Source of the DNA: Cryptomeria japonica
Taxonomy: Eukaryota; Streptophyta; Pinopsida; Cupressales; Cupressaceae
Direction of reading: 5' to 3'
Length of the DNA stretch: 64,000 nucleotides
Assembly (NCBI RefSeq): GCF_030272615.1
Contig: NW_026729196.1
Span: 1-64,000, forward strand
This document shows, piece after piece, positions 11,621 to 24,255 of the stretch. The notes beneath the pieces are model-generated. The model had not been told where the DNA came from and did not search any database. It saw only the letters and a program-made list of their open reading frames with translations. The position numbers and the translations under genes are program-made. The stretch's first letter is position 1. Every line of letters begins with the position of its first letter.

Positions 11621-12660
11621 GGGTGGCCCTACAATTCTATGGGGTGCTTGAATCTCGGGTGGGCCCTTTCTCTCCATCGGTCCAGAAGACATTGATCCGG
11701 TCTCGAATACGCCACTATAATGGACATGGAATAGCGAGATAGGAGGACTAACTATTTGATTCTGCAATAACAGAACCGCCATAGAATAGTAGGGCTACCC
11801 TACCGCCAAGGCCAATATCTCCCCACCCGGAACGAACTAAAATGGTTATTCTGGCGTATTCTAGCGACTATGCCCCCCACCCATCCCCACACACGAATAG
11901 TAGGGCTAGCCCCCCCTACCCCCCCAAGCTATAGTTCTATGGTTTGAAAGGGCTAGCTTCAAATAGCGGGTTATACTAGCGAGCTGATTCCTTTAGAATA
12001 GTAGGGGCCCTCCGGGCCCTCGCGAATAGTAGGGGCCCACCCAACCCTGGGTGGGGGGCATAGTTATTTGCCGTATGAATTGACGTTAGTGGGGCCCATA
12101 GAATAGTAGGGGCATGCGAGCCGTTCATTAATAAACCCCCATAGAATTGTAGGGGGCCCCCCTACTTAATTAACCTGCTAGAATAATGAATCAGCTTGCT
12201 AGATCTAGTTGCAATTCTAGTTGCTAGAATCGAGTGAATAGTAGGGGCTCCACTCGATAGTTGCCATTAATAGGGCCCTGCTTCACTTCTACCACCCACT
12301 GCCCCGGGCGGGCGAGCTCGGAGTTTTATAGCAACTATCGAGTGCAAGTTTATTAATGAAATTAATCTACCAGTCAATTAATGTACGCCTGCTAGAATAA
12401 TATGAAAAAGGGGCGATCAAAATAGTTCTAGAAGGCTCGAGCTAGAGTAACAATTCTAGTTGGTGGGTGGGAATCATAATGGTTAGGGGTGGAATATGTA
12501 GGTTGGGGCGGACCTTTTACTTGTTGGTTTGATAGTCTGGCTTACTCATTATAGACGAATAAGACCAGCCGCATTCTTCTCCTCCCGGGAACCTCTAATT
12601 GGGTGGGTGGGCCCCGGCTCTTCCACCCACCCCGGCCCCTACTATTCTATGGCCGGATAT
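11621..12660. repeat. Family A/D cluster
   Basis: Family A copies lie near 11628, 11780, 11896, 11990-12010, 12014-12038 (GCGAATAGTAGG type with GGGCCC at both ends), 12096, 12136-12158, 12238 and 12638. Family D copies lie near 12165-12200 and 12373-12415. Confidence 0.75.
12373..12414 (+). repeat. 40-bp dispersed repeat, copy 1 (family D extended)
   Basis: GTCAATTAATGTACGCCTGC continues into TAGAATAATATGAAAAAGGGGC. A close copy lies at 19257-19296. Shorter forms lie at 42194-42216, 42271-42293 and near 42330-42363. Confidence 0.75.
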
Positions 12661-13540
12661 AGTTCCGTGGGATTGAGTGTACTAAGCCTTTATTGCCCTT
12701 CCCACTTATCTTGGTGAGGCAAAGCGTGAGACGAAATCTAGATTATTGAAAAGACCAAGGGTGGGATTGGATCGTAGTAAGTAGGAGTTACAAGGCCAGG
12801 TGCTGCCTCATCTGGTTCTACCTCGTCTTTGGGTTTTGGAAACACCAGTGTACTAGTCAATGGGTCCATCACCTGCGTACTTTACCTATGCATGGGTGGG
12901 GTAATTAGAAGTGAATCCAGCTAGCCAGCCAACAATTCTAGGTGGGTTCTTCTATAGATTGATGGATATGACCCCGGTGAATCGGTTGGACCGGAAAGAA
13001 ATGGAACTGCTGTACTTCTCGCACGAATTCATTAGGTTCGCCGGTGCCTGCAAGTAAGCAAATTCCTGGATCGCTGGAGAATAAAGCTTACGGTAGGTCT
13101 ATTTTGAGATATTCCGCCGGGTGGGATGAGCCTATAATCTAATTCGGGTGGGCCCTACGGCCGGAAACTAAACTATAGTTCCGGAGAGGATCGCCATCAA
13201 GTGTAGCAAGCCGCCCCGGATCCCCTACGGGCATGAATGATGATGAATGGTCCAAGCCAATTAGGCAATTTTGCTTGTTGCTCTCTTCCCTTCGCATCTT
13301 AGTGTCCTTTCTATTTCGCTTTAAGACCAAATCTCCTACTGCATCGGAAACACCTATGATGGACTTTCTCACAAGAATGACTAGCTAACTTCCTATGATG
13401 AGACCTATTATGTTCTAATGCATGCAGACGCTTGTCATCTAACAGCTCTGACTCAGCTGGACGTGCAGACCTACATTGCTCATCCGTAATGAGGTCGTGT
13501 ATGTAGTGGAATCCTCAGGCGGTGTGGGGATTTGAATAGG
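12661..13540. other. Unique-looking spacer, no gene recognised
   Basis: No dispersed elements are evident between about 12700 and 13540 apart from a family B complement near 13146. The minus-strand frame 13139-13372 has no recognisable domain. Confidence 0.45.
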
Positions 13541-15093
13541 GCAGGGCGCCCCTTAGAATAGTAGGGCCGAACTCCCCCCCCACCCTGGGATAACTTTAGC
13601 CCCCCACCCCCCCCACCCCCCATTATAGTTGAATAGTAGGGCCTTAGAATGGTAGGGGCCCTACGCATGCACACCCGGGCGCCCTACTATTCTAATGGGG
13701 CACCCCCCATGCAGGGGACCTCCAACTAATCTACCTCTTAGGCCCCTGGCTAAGAATAGTAGGGCCCCCCCACCCTACCATAGAATAGTAGGGGCCCTAT
13801 GAACACCCGGCTAGACCCCCTACCGATAAATGGCTAGAACCCCCGGAAGATAAAGCAGTTCGTTGCCGCTGCCCCCATTATTTCAGATAGGGCCCCGGGA
13901 TGGGGGAATGTCGGCCACCCGCTGCACCATTACATAAAAGAGATCCATTCTCTGAGGCAGGCCGGGAGCCCCGTTAAGATTAATGATTTCTGCCGTGGCA
14001 TACCAGTCACTACCTCTAGCTATTACTACGAGGGGATTGTTAGAATAATCCAGTCCACTAGACTACGGAGCTATCGCCGATATCTCTTTAGGTGGATCGG
14101 GTCTACTGAAACATGTGGTAAATAAATATCATGCCATTTGAGTCAAACTACCGGAAACGATGGTTGCTATTACGTCTATAATACGGCTGCTATCTATGAA
14201 ACTAGAATCGATTCATAAATAGGAATAACAACGGGAAGGGCCTCAAATTATTGGTTCTTGGGGCCCTACTATTTGAAGGTTAGGTTGACCCTTCTTTCTA
14301 TCATCGGGGGCCTTCTCGAGTAGGCAGGTTTCCGCGACTAATCACCGGATCTGACATTTATTCCGAATGCAGCCCCCTACCATCTATAGGCGGATGCCCC
14401 TACTATTCTATGGGCTAGGTTCCCACCCGTTTATCGAGGTATGAATGCGTACTCACTTCGATCTGAGGTTCCACCGGCGCAACTCTAACTCGTTCAGAGA
14501 TAGCTGCCTCAGAAAGAAGACCTGGTTTTTCCACGAATCATGGGGAAACTTGACTGGAGGGTTCTTCTAGCAAGCTGATTAATTAACCCTACTTTTCTAA
14601 GAACTTGCGGCACCCCTTCTTCTATTATTGGTTCAATTAGTTGAGTCTGTTGAGAGACTTGAGTTGTGTGATTGATAATTCCAGCCAAGATACTGCCTAG
14701 AACGATCGAGGCACCTCAGAAAGCAGCATTCCAGGGTTCTACAGTAAGCCTGCCCCCACCGCCATGGGATGCCGAAGAGGAGCAAGAGCCAAAGGTTCCT
14801 GAATAAGGAGTGGAAGGCTTTATGAGGGGAATCGAAGAACCAGAAACAGAGTGCCGGGTCATGTTCAGACGCGCTTATGATAAGGGTACTTATATTCCCC
14901 CTTACTGCCCTATAGATAGTAGGGGGTGGCCCTACTATGCTGTAGGGGCCCTTACTGCCCTATAGAAACTAACTAGCTATTAAAGCCCTTATAATAGTAG
15001 GGCCCAACCACTCATCCTAACTACCTATAATTCCCAACTATCTCTATAGTTCCCACCTCACCCGGAACTATAGTCCCACCCAACCTTACTCTA

Positions 15094-15182
15094 GCCCCCT
15101 ACTATTTGAAAGGGCTAGCGGGCCCCATTAGAATAGTAGGGCCCTCGACATTTTATGGACTGATCCCTACAATTCTATGGGC
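15094..15182. repeat. Four different family A variants in 89 bp
   Basis: In order: TACTATTTGAA core (15094-15115), TTAGAATAGTA core (15122-15140), TCGACATTTTA core (15140-15158, sharing the GGGCCC joint) and TACAATTCTA core (15164-15182). This juxtaposition of variants is the clearest small example of the modular family. Confidence 0.8.
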
Positions 15183-15266
15183 TCCTACTCTAGCAGGTTA
15201 ATTAATCCGTATTCTAACAGGCTGATTAATAAGGGGGTTCTGGCACTGAAAGGGAGAGGGCCTCTC

Positions 15267-15393
15267 CCCCCTACTCTTCTATAATGGTAGTTCGCTATCG
15301 CGATTTCTCCGGCCCTCTCCCATCATATCACGTGTATAGATGGAGATGGTCGAGCCACTCCCCTACTCTTCTATAATGGGAGTTCGCTCTCGC
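15267..15393 (+). repeat. Direct repeat of CCCCTACTCTTCTATAATGG units
   Basis: A 34-35 bp unit at 15267-15301 recurs at 15360-15393 with few changes. The unit is a family A-like hairpin (TACTCTTCTA core) plus AGTTCGCT and flanking sequence. Confidence 0.75.
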
Positions 15394-15400
15394 TCAGCTC

Positions 15401-17030
15401 TCTCCCGTTGCCTATAGGGGCCATCCATCTCGTGTTCTATACGAATCACTCAGATGACTGGTTGTATCCATTCTAGAATGGATGGTGGCATCCTGGTGTA
15501 CGTTGTATTCTATGCGAGTACGGATATCAGTCGTATCACGTACGGATGGATGATGTGTGAGAACAATGGAACGGTGAACCGATTGCAACTATAGAACTGT
15601 AGTCGGGGGGTGGGGGGGGCCCCTCCTTTCCACCCGAATATGCCGCCGAAGCAGGGTAGCCTACCTTCTATAGTGGGGCTAGGATGGATCGACTATATAG
15701 GTAGGGGCCGGGGATAGATGGATCGATGGATGGATCGATCGGGTAGATTAGCCCTATCTCCAATCCCACCATAGTGATATATATAGTGAGGGAAGCCGGT
15801 CAAGGGAAGGCGAGAACCATCCCACCCGAAGCCATAGCGGAACATCAACCGAAATCATACTTTCTATCTATAGTCGACCACAGCCGATCAATCGACGTGC
15901 TCCAGTTTCTTCAGGGTCACCACAACTTAGGAATATCGCTCGCTTGACCAAGCCTGCCAGTAGCTACTATTCCCTCCCACCGGTAGGGTCAAATGAGCAT
16001 CAGGTGGGGCGGCAGGTCGAAGAGATATCTGTATTGAAGAGCATCGTCTTCACGGGCATCGAATCCAGGGTATAAATGACAGTCGATCGAAAGGTAGGGT
16101 TGGAGGAACACTTCCTTCTCGGTCAGGCGGGAGAGAGAAGGAAGGATCGGCCTATCCAACCACTGCAGCAGGAGATGGAGAGGAACCAGTCGAGTACGAC
16201 GATGTTATGAAATATGCCGGCCGAGCCTATGGGCGATCGATCTATTCGAATACTGAATCGGTGAGGGATGAAGGGGTTGAACGTTGACCAGGCATTCCAA
16301 AAGTAGCCCCATAGAATAATTTGAGGGAAGCAGGGGCAGGGGATAGACTCATTTCATCATCCGGTCGGTATCCATCTATAGAATGGGAAGTTTAGATCGA
16401 TTCAAAGGTCGATGCCTATAATAGCGGACATTTCTTTCTCTCAATTGACTTGCCACCCGACTGAACCCACCACAATCGGATTCAATAGCCATATTTGGCT
16501 ATATTCCCGGCGAGTGATTGATGCGCGGGCAGGTTGAATAGATTTGTATCTCGTGTCGAGCCCCCCCCCTACTATAGTTGGGTTACTCGACTGATAATTC
16601 TGGCAATCCATCTATTATAGAATTCCTCATGCTGGCCAACTCGACTGAAGCGGGTAGGTGCGACGGCGATGGATGAAGAAGAGATGACAGCAGCTAGGCC
16701 GGTGGGGCTGGTCGAACAACTGAATATCCGGCAAGGAGGTGGGAGCCTCCTTTTTGCAATGGTACGTGATCGGTTATGAGATTGAAGGAGATGCCAGCCG
16801 AAGGCCGATATAGAGATAGGGCAATCTTCCTCCCCGGCTATACAGGATGGGTGGTGGTCGTATCCCTTCTGCAAAGGCAGGTGATATGAGATTGATTGGA
16901 TCAGAGGATGGATCGTTCGGTTACTCGACTTCTTAAACGAGATGGGTCGATGGTGGTCCTGAAAAGCCCTTATGCCGTATTTCGGGCAGAGATCAAATCA
17001 TCCGTTCTTTCCGAACCTTCATCCTCCCGT
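15401..17030. other. Unique-looking spacer, no gene recognised
   Basis: Few elements: CTATATAGGTAGGGGCC near 15692 (also near 9414) and one decayed stem-loop near 16308. A GGATCGATGG microrepeat spans about 15710-15745. The minus-strand frame 16572-16874 is not recognised. Confidence 0.45.
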
Positions 17031-17056
17031 ACTCTAGCAAGTTGATTAATTCGGGG

Positions 17057-17129
17057 TGGGTGGGTGGCCCCCTTATTAATCAGCCTGCTAGCCCCCTTCT
17101 AGCAAGTGGCATTGGAGGTAGATTAGTTG
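17057..17129 (+). repeat. 73-bp direct repeat, left copy
   Basis: The stretch begins TGGGTGGGTGGCCCCCTTAT and ends GATTAGTTG. It is repeated exactly at 17978-18050. It joins a family B module, a family D module and the phrase GAGGTAGATTAGTTG. Confidence 0.85.
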
Positions 17130-17340
17130 AAGGTGGCCCCCTACTATCTAAAGGGCTAGCAGGCGTATCCATAGAATAGTAGGGCACTGATTAATAAGGA
17201 ACCATTTGGGTGGGAAAAATATCTTACTCAAAGCATCCTTCCCGGTAGTCGGGGTTCCATTTACATCTGATCTGACAATATTCAATCAGTCCAGTTATTC
17301 AGTCGTCATTCCTATCTACGCAAGAACGGTTACGCTCATT
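17130..17340. repeat. Two stem-loops beside the 73-bp repeat
   Basis: A TACTATCTAAAGGGC element near 17138-17158 and a TCCATAGAATAGTAGGGC element near 17167-17184. The remainder is unique. Confidence 0.6.
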
Positions 17341-17940
17341 ACTCGAATGGGTAGAATCTAATACTCTTACGGCTGGATCTGCCCCTGTTCGAACCTATGC
17401 CTTTGTGACCTCCTCTCCTGTAGGTAGGCCCTGATCCCGATATGCTGCGGCATAAACTGATTATGGATATGAATCACCTGGCACTGGGTCAACTGTTGAC
17501 TCGAATGCTGGTGAGTAAACTGGTTCTGGTTCAAATGAATGCATCTGGCTAACTAGCCACCTGGCACTGCTGCTCTTGTTACCATCTCTGCTTATACTGC
17601 TATTGATAGTGCTGGTTCCAGATCAACAGATTCAACTGTCCCATAACTATTTCAAGGGCTGCTGACTCTGTCTCTGCTACTGATGCTGGGGATCCCGCTA
17701 CTCAATCTGTAATGGGATCTCCTGCTCCCCGTGCTTCGGTAACTCTATATGCGATTGGAGAATCAGCTGCTAGCACTGGGCCCTAGAACTGTTTTGGAGA
17801 CGGGAAATGCCTTTCCTGCTTTCACAGCATCCGATGAACTCTGCCTTAGATGTTAGAGTCTCTGTCCCAACCTGTACCTCTGCTGTCTACCCAATGCCGC
17901 CTTAATAATCTATGAGGAAAGTTGCTGCGCAGAGATCCAC
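17341..17940 (+). other. Triplet-phased GCT/GGT/ACT-rich tract
   Basis: Phrases such as CTGCTCTTG, ACTGCTATTG, GATGCTGG and CTGGCACTG recur with three-base phasing that shifts frame several times. Translation gives Ala, Ser, Thr, Gly and Asp-rich strings broken by stops. The tract lies between the two 73-bp direct repeats. No function is assigned. Confidence 0.5.
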
Positions 17941-17977
17941 TATAGTTCCCACCCACTGCCATGGCATCAGCCTGGGT

Positions 17978-18050
17978 TGGGTGGGTGGCCCCCTTATTAA
18001 TCAGCCTGCTAGCCCCCTTCTAGCAAGTGGCATTGGAGGTAGATTAGTTG
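17978..18050 (+). repeat. 73-bp direct repeat, right copy
   Basis: By eye an exact copy of 17057-17129. The pair bounds an 848-bp interval, so recombination between the copies could delete or circularise it. Confidence 0.85.
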
Positions 18051-19256
18051 GATAAGTCCGGGTGGGTGGGAATCATAGGGTTCCCTGCATGCAGAGGGTG
18101 GTTACTGCTATTTTTTGATTATGAGATTTTTCGAGCCGGAGTACCACTAAGTCAAGCACTGCATGATTGCAACGGGGTGGTCTCTACCTACCCATCATGG
18201 GCTGATGGAGGTAGTGATGGAGAAACTGGCACTCAAACTAGAATTGGAACTTCCTGTACTATCACCCACCCTTGCTTCTGTTGCCTCTGTTGCCTACCCG
18301 TGACCTACCCCCATATTCTATATATAGAGAAATTTCCCACCTGTGACCCACCATCACAGAGAGGCCCCACACGCAACTATTTCATTTTACCACCACCTAT
18401 GCCACAACCAAAATAGTCATGCCCTACCTTCATAGTGAGAAAGCCAAACCTTTCAATAGTTGTATGGGATTTGATCAATCAACGTCTAAACGAATTGGCG
18501 GAAACAACTTTTGTTCATGGCATTAGCCATTAGCCAATTCCAGCAGATTCGGCAAAGAGAAAAGCGGTAGGGAACAATCCATCGAAACGAATCAGCGTGA
18601 GCAATCTGCATCGATCAATTCATGCATGATCAGGTGCTACGCGTGCATCGTATATATAGAGGATAGGACTCCAATACCATGAGATTGCCTTTTCTCATTC
18701 AAGCTGAGCTCCTAAGACGGGCCATGCTCTAAGTGTCGGGGTAGTACCCAGCTCTTATAAGCAGATAGTCTTCAGCTCCTTGATCCTAAGAGAGAGAACA
18801 CTTAAAGCCTTGGATGAAGGCAGATGTTTTCTATTACTCTAAGAATAGTTAGTCAAACACTATAGTAGAGAGTATAGTGGGGCCATCCCCAGCTGCAGTT
18901 TCGTTTCAATAAGTAGATCGGACTAATCATCGGCGAAGCGCCCTACGGGCAAGGTGTAAAACAAAGAAAGGTTCGAATCTTCAAGATCAAAGGCCCTTTT
19001 CAAGCTCATTTTATTCCCCTGCTCCTTCATCTTCCTCCCCTCCGGAAAGGCCGGGGAGAAGTGAGTCAGCGAATCGAGAGAATGAAATGACGTGAAATGA
19101 GCAGGTGGGCCCGAGGGAATCATAAGGAATAAGGACCGGCTCTTATGGACTGATACATTGAAAACCCAACTGATTATGAGAGCTTCAATTAATTTGAATC
19201 CGTCCCGGACCTATTTCTCATAATCAAGCAATAGATTTCGTCTCGCCCTGTAAATA
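18051..19256. other. Spacer, no gene recognised
   Basis: A family B element with a CCTGCATGCAG palindrome occupies about 18058-18105. The open frame 18048-18416 is largely a translation of these repeats and low-complexity sequence. 18420-19250 is unique-looking with no hits to known mitochondrial proteins or tRNAs. Confidence 0.45.
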
Positions 19257-20790
19257 GTCATTAATGTACGCTTGCTAGAATAATATGAAAAAGGGCAAAT
19301 AGTAGGGGGGCCAACCCGTTATGAGCGTATTAATTCACTTCAAGTAGCAAGCTGATTAATCTGCCGTATTAATGAACTGATTAATAAAGGTGCATTAATG
19401 AACTGATTAATGAACTATTCTAGCGGGCTACTCGCATGAACTGATTAATGGCAGACCTTATTCTAGCGTATTCTAGCCCCTCTCTATAGTTCGGGTGGGT
19501 GGGAAACTCTAGTTGGGGAAGCAGGGTGGGCCCCTACTATTCTAAGGGCCCTACTATTCTAATTATAAGGGGCGGAAACGGGGGCATGTGACGTCTATAA
19601 TCTGGCGTCCCTATTCTGAACTAAACCATAGTGCATTCTGGCAGCATTCCAAACAAACGGCACTATCGAGCCCCCTACCATTCTAAAGGGCTAGCAGTTT
19701 TCATTAATTCAATAGTAGGGGGTTGGTGGGAGGGAGCTATAGTTGAGTCTAGTCGGCCCTTAGAATAGTAGGGCCCACCCAACCGGCATCTATAGCCTCC
19801 CACCCTCCCGGATGGGAGGGATTCTAGTTTGTGGGAACAGTAGTTGCTCCCAAGTGCCATAGAATTGTATCTGGTGATTTCCAGAAAACACCCAGCCAGA
19901 TTGATTGCCTGATGGCCCCCTCTACGAATCCAGGGAATTGACTGCGCGCCCGGGATGGGAATAGTGAGAGGGAGGACCTGAACCGGCACCACACCGCAGC
20001 AAAATGGAGAGATCGATATAGCGGTGGCGAACTGACGCCATACACGACCAGGCGGTTCGGGTTTCAGAATCCAGTCACGAGTAATATCTGACCATCACTT
20101 GTAGGTTCCATTATAGAGTAGGGGTTCCGTTCCGATATTTTATTATGTATAGAATATAATGGACTTCGTCCCATATTATATACGTTATATCGAAATCACG
20201 CGTTCAAAATGACCACTTTAGGTGACCCAACCGACTATATGGAAAGGGCGTGATCATGTTACATTCATGTTAATGGTGTAAGTAACATGACCACTTCCTT
20301 GCCGGACAATGGACCACTTCCCTGCTTCATCCCAGATCACCACTTCCAATTCCAGCTCGCTTCTGTTCTGAGACACCACTCCAACGAAAATAATATGAGG
20401 GGGCCTCCAACTATCATCCACCCACCCACCCCGGCCACCCACCCGGGCACTTCTATTCCAACCCAACCCAACTATCATCCACCCCCAAAATGAATCGGGA
20501 GGGGCCGGGAAGGATTAACTACCGGGTAATGGGAGGAATGAATTCTAGATAACTACCACAATCTCACTACAGCCTAACCGGGCGGGGGTGAAGTCTAATA
20601 AACTAATTTATTCGACGAGCTTCCATCCTTGTTCTCTGGATGGCCAGCCAACAGAGTTCTTTCAAATGGATGGCCATAGAATAGTAGGGCCCAACTCCAG
20701 GCTAGCCTACAGGGGGTTCAAATGGCTGGCCGGTGCAGGATGGAGCCATAACCTTTATCGAGTGAGAACTCCTCCCTCGAAGATCTTGCC
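19257..20790. repeat. Family A/D cluster
   Basis: The 40-bp repeat copy lies at 19257-19296. The tandem pair 19530-19572 joins TACTATTCTAAGGGC to a second TACTATTCTA unit. Other family A copies lie near 19669, 19708, 19758, 19857 and 20671. Family D fragments with GAACTGATTAATG recur near 19370-19450. 20000-20600 is unique-looking, with a C-rich stretch near 20410-20490. Confidence 0.7.
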
Positions 20791-20889
20791 CCCCACCCCC
20801 GGGTAGTCTCGTTAGCAGGATAGCTTACCTTCACTGAACACCCGGAAAACAAAGGATGGGAGTTAAGTAGCTATAACGGTCGGCGACCC

Positions 20890-20929
20890 ATCACTGCCCC
20901 TTTTCTCGCATCACTGCCCCTTTTCTCGC
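20890..20929 (+). repeat. Exact 20-bp tandem duplication
   Basis: ATCACTGCCCCTTTTCTCGC occurs twice head to tail with no mismatch. Confidence 0.85.
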
Positions 20930-23900
20930 AACGAACGCCCAACCCGTAGGAGCCCACCCAACAAATAGCAGCTATTTAGTCTTTCCTTAATGGCGGGAGT
21001 TGAATAGCCTACACAACTATAGCTATCCTCGTTAACAACGATTGATGTTCCGGCACATTCTTTCAGCTCAAATTCCCTCCCACCCTAGCATGCTCCACCC
21101 CCGGTTAGCATTATTTGTTTTCACCTATCGGTAGCTCCTCCAACGGATCTCTCTAATCGGTAGCTCTTAATGAACTAATTAGTCACGCTCTTAATGAATT
21201 AACGAGCTACCATATAATTTGAGGGGCCCTCCCGGCTAGTTCGTTCAACCGGTATACAATTAGGAAGGAACAACGGTAATGAACTCTAGTTAGGGAGGTA
21301 GTTAACTCCTTGGAGTTCTCACTCTTTCTGAATCTGGCCAGTTAGCTCAACCGGGGCCCTCCCACCCGGTAAGAAAGCATGCTCGAGAGGGAAGGCTTAA
21401 CCAATGCTGGAATTCCCTTCCTTCCATAGTAGTTGTTGTTAACTCGTTACTTCCGGCTAGTGAGCCCTCCTTCACCCCCGGTTAGCCCGGGATCGATGGA
21501 AATAAACTTTGGATGGTCCAGCTGAAGAGAAGAGCCTGGGGGTGAAGGCTGGCCCACGGTAGCTCGCTCGGATGGGCGGAAGAATGCTCCTTCTTGCCTG
21601 GGTGGGGGTTCAGGGAGGATTAACTCTAGTCCCAGGGAGAACCGTAGAATTCGGGTGGGTGGGAAGCGGAACTAAAACTCCCACCCATGTTACGTATAGA
21701 ATCAACTATCTTCCCGGCAAGCAGCTCTACCATCCCACCCATCCCGGAGAATTCTAGCCAAAGTTTCGAGAAAGCCTTCACCATCAGGCAATCAACTCAA
21801 CCTAGAACCCCCGACAATCAACTAGAGTTATACCCCAAGGATGGATAGCTCAAGACCGTTGGATCATCACTCCCGGATGTTAGGCCCCACCCCGTCTCTG
21901 CTAACAGCTTAACCCCCGGAGTGGAATACAGTCAAATGTGGGAAGGGTGCCCCGGTTCCACCCGCCTACACCTCCGCCACCCTTTACACCGACAAGAAAA
22001 GAAATTTCCCGGCCTACCTTCATTTCCTTCTTTCTGTGGGGGAGCCGTCCTACAACGAGAAGCTCGAGGAAGCATAACGATCTCGACTAATGGGTGAATG
22101 GATGGTGGGGGCCCAGGGAGTTCTTGTCTTCATAGCGCACCGGCCAATCTCCATCCTTCAGCAGGGAGCAGGGAGGAAGGCCTAACTGACCATCCAAAGT
22201 TTTCGAAGGGAAGACCCGAACTGGCGAGCATGCTTTCATGGCCCTATCAATTCTATGGCAACTCTGTTGCCTGATCGATCCCCTACTTCGACGTTGTTAA
22301 CCTGGGGTTCCTATATCCTCCCACCCACCCCATGGAGCCTCCGGGCGAGACTGTTTTGTCTATGAGAACTGGTTCCGGCGAGAGAGGAAGGCAACTGGCT
22401 GCTTAGCTCCAACTCAAAAAGTAGGGCGAACTGGCGTGCCTCAACTCAATTGGGAATCAATCGTGCTGGGTTTCCGGTAGGTAAGCTCTCGGATATTGGA
22501 TATTTATTTTATGGAGAAACCTAATAACTCTAGTTGAGTTTAGTTCTTTCTTTCCAACCGGGGGTGAAGGGGCTTAACCAGCGAGATCTCCCCCAGCGAG
22601 GCTGCATCGCAAACCATCTCTTACCAGGGGGTGTGGGTAGGCGAGGAAAGCAAACGTCGATATCTTAACCAGCGAGATCAGAATAGGTAGTCTAGCGAAC
22701 TGCCTACAATCGTCCTATAGCCCCCCCCACCCGGGCGCAAAGAAGGTAGGCGGAGGAGGAGATTGTTTAGGAGATGGGCGAGGAGAAAGGAGGAGATTCC
22801 CGGCCAGAAAGAAGTCAGGTGCCCGTTAACACGGGTCTGTCCATCAGGGGGGGGGGTGGGAGGACATAGTTGGATGTAGTTTTTGAGAGAACAAAGAATC
22901 TAGATAGTTTAGCTCCATGACCAACGGCTAGATAGTTGAGCTCCGCCCAGGTAGATTAGTTCCTGCTCTCCGTGGTTAGGATTAGGGGGCCCCAGGCAAT
23001 ATCAACTATAGATAGGATGCATGGGGTTGGGTGGGCTCAGGCAGTAGGCTTCTCCCTCACTTAGGCTTCTCCCGGATCTGAACTCAACTACTATCCTGGG
23101 GCCATAGCTTCCATACCGTAACCTAGAACGACTGAGTTAGCCGGATATATTTGTTACCCCATCCTACAGGGAGGGGGTGAAGGGTGGAGCAGTGGAGGAA
23201 GAGGTTGGCGATTAATCTACCGGGGGTGTGGGCTAGCCTGGAGTTGGAGGCAAGAGGATTTCTCGATCCGCAAGAGGATGCCTAACTTTCTCTCCTCGAA
23301 CTATCATCCACCCACAAATTAATCTACCCTCCCGGGAGGGGCCGGGCAAGGAGAACTTTCTCTCTACTGTCCGGTGAAGTGCCCACCTTCACTTTTGCGA
23401 GTACTGTCCTAAATTCCGGGCAAGGGTTTGACTCCAGAGAAGAGTGAGGACCCCACGGAAGGAAGTAAGGATGGAAGGGTGAAGGATGGAACGGGGGTAA
23501 TGAACTAGTCGGGGGTGCGGGTAGGAGGAGGAGAAAGGTAGTTAACGGAAGGAAAGGAGCTCAACGAGGTCGGGATAGCGGCAACCGAACTTACCTTTAT
23601 GACAGCCAAACAATTAGGTTCTCGCCAAGAGCCCGGTAGTTAGTTAGGTTATCAGAGAACAAAAGGGTAGTCTCGTTTAATCGAGTAGCTCCTCCCGGGA
23701 TTACCGTTGGGAGTTCACCAGGGAGAGTCTACGCTCCTCCGTGTGGGTGGTTAGAAGCTGCCCTACGGCGATGCTTAGATAGAAGCTGATGGGAAGGAAG
23801 GTTCCCCGGCTGGTAGTCCTAGAGAAAGAAGCTCGTCGGCTAATTAGTAGTTCGAGAACAAGGATGGAACTCCTTTCCTCCGGCTCTAGTTGGAGAATTC

Positions 23901-24204
23901 AAATAGTGAACTCCCGGGAGGCAGGGACCCATACAAGCAGGACAGGAAACAAAGAAAGGATGGCGGAAGGAGCGGGGGCTTTCCGACCTAACTAACTTCT
24001 TCACCCTCGGTTGGGCTCCAGTTTAGTTGGTCGGTGATAAAATCGACTAGATTAGGTATACAATTAGGAAGGAAGGCAAGCTGGACCGAGGGATAGTTCT
24101 CAAGCTGGACGTTTTTGATTGGCCGGCTCAACTGGCACAAGGATGAAGGAAGAGTTCCGCCCATCTACCTGGCCTAACATTATTTTTTCCTGCCGACAAG
24201 GCCA

Positions 24205-24255
24205 CCCACTTAGTTTCATTGGGCGGATAGTCGACGTTGCCCACTTAGTTTCATT
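24205..24255 (+). repeat. 16-bp direct repeat pair
   Basis: CCCACTTAGTTTCATT occurs at 24205-24220 and 24240-24255. Confidence 0.75.

Larger units (their letters stand above)
13541..15400. repeat. Family A cluster with a unique island
   Basis: Family A copies lie near 13551, 13632-13663 (two fused), 13682, 13753, 13779, 14262, 14371-14415 (two), 14908-14950, 14991 and 15094-15182. The stretch 13850-14250 is free of elements and shows no gene. Confidence 0.7.

Noticed and set aside
18048-18416. 122-codon open frame
   Set aside because: It begins inside family B and palindromic repeats and continues into low-complexity sequence.
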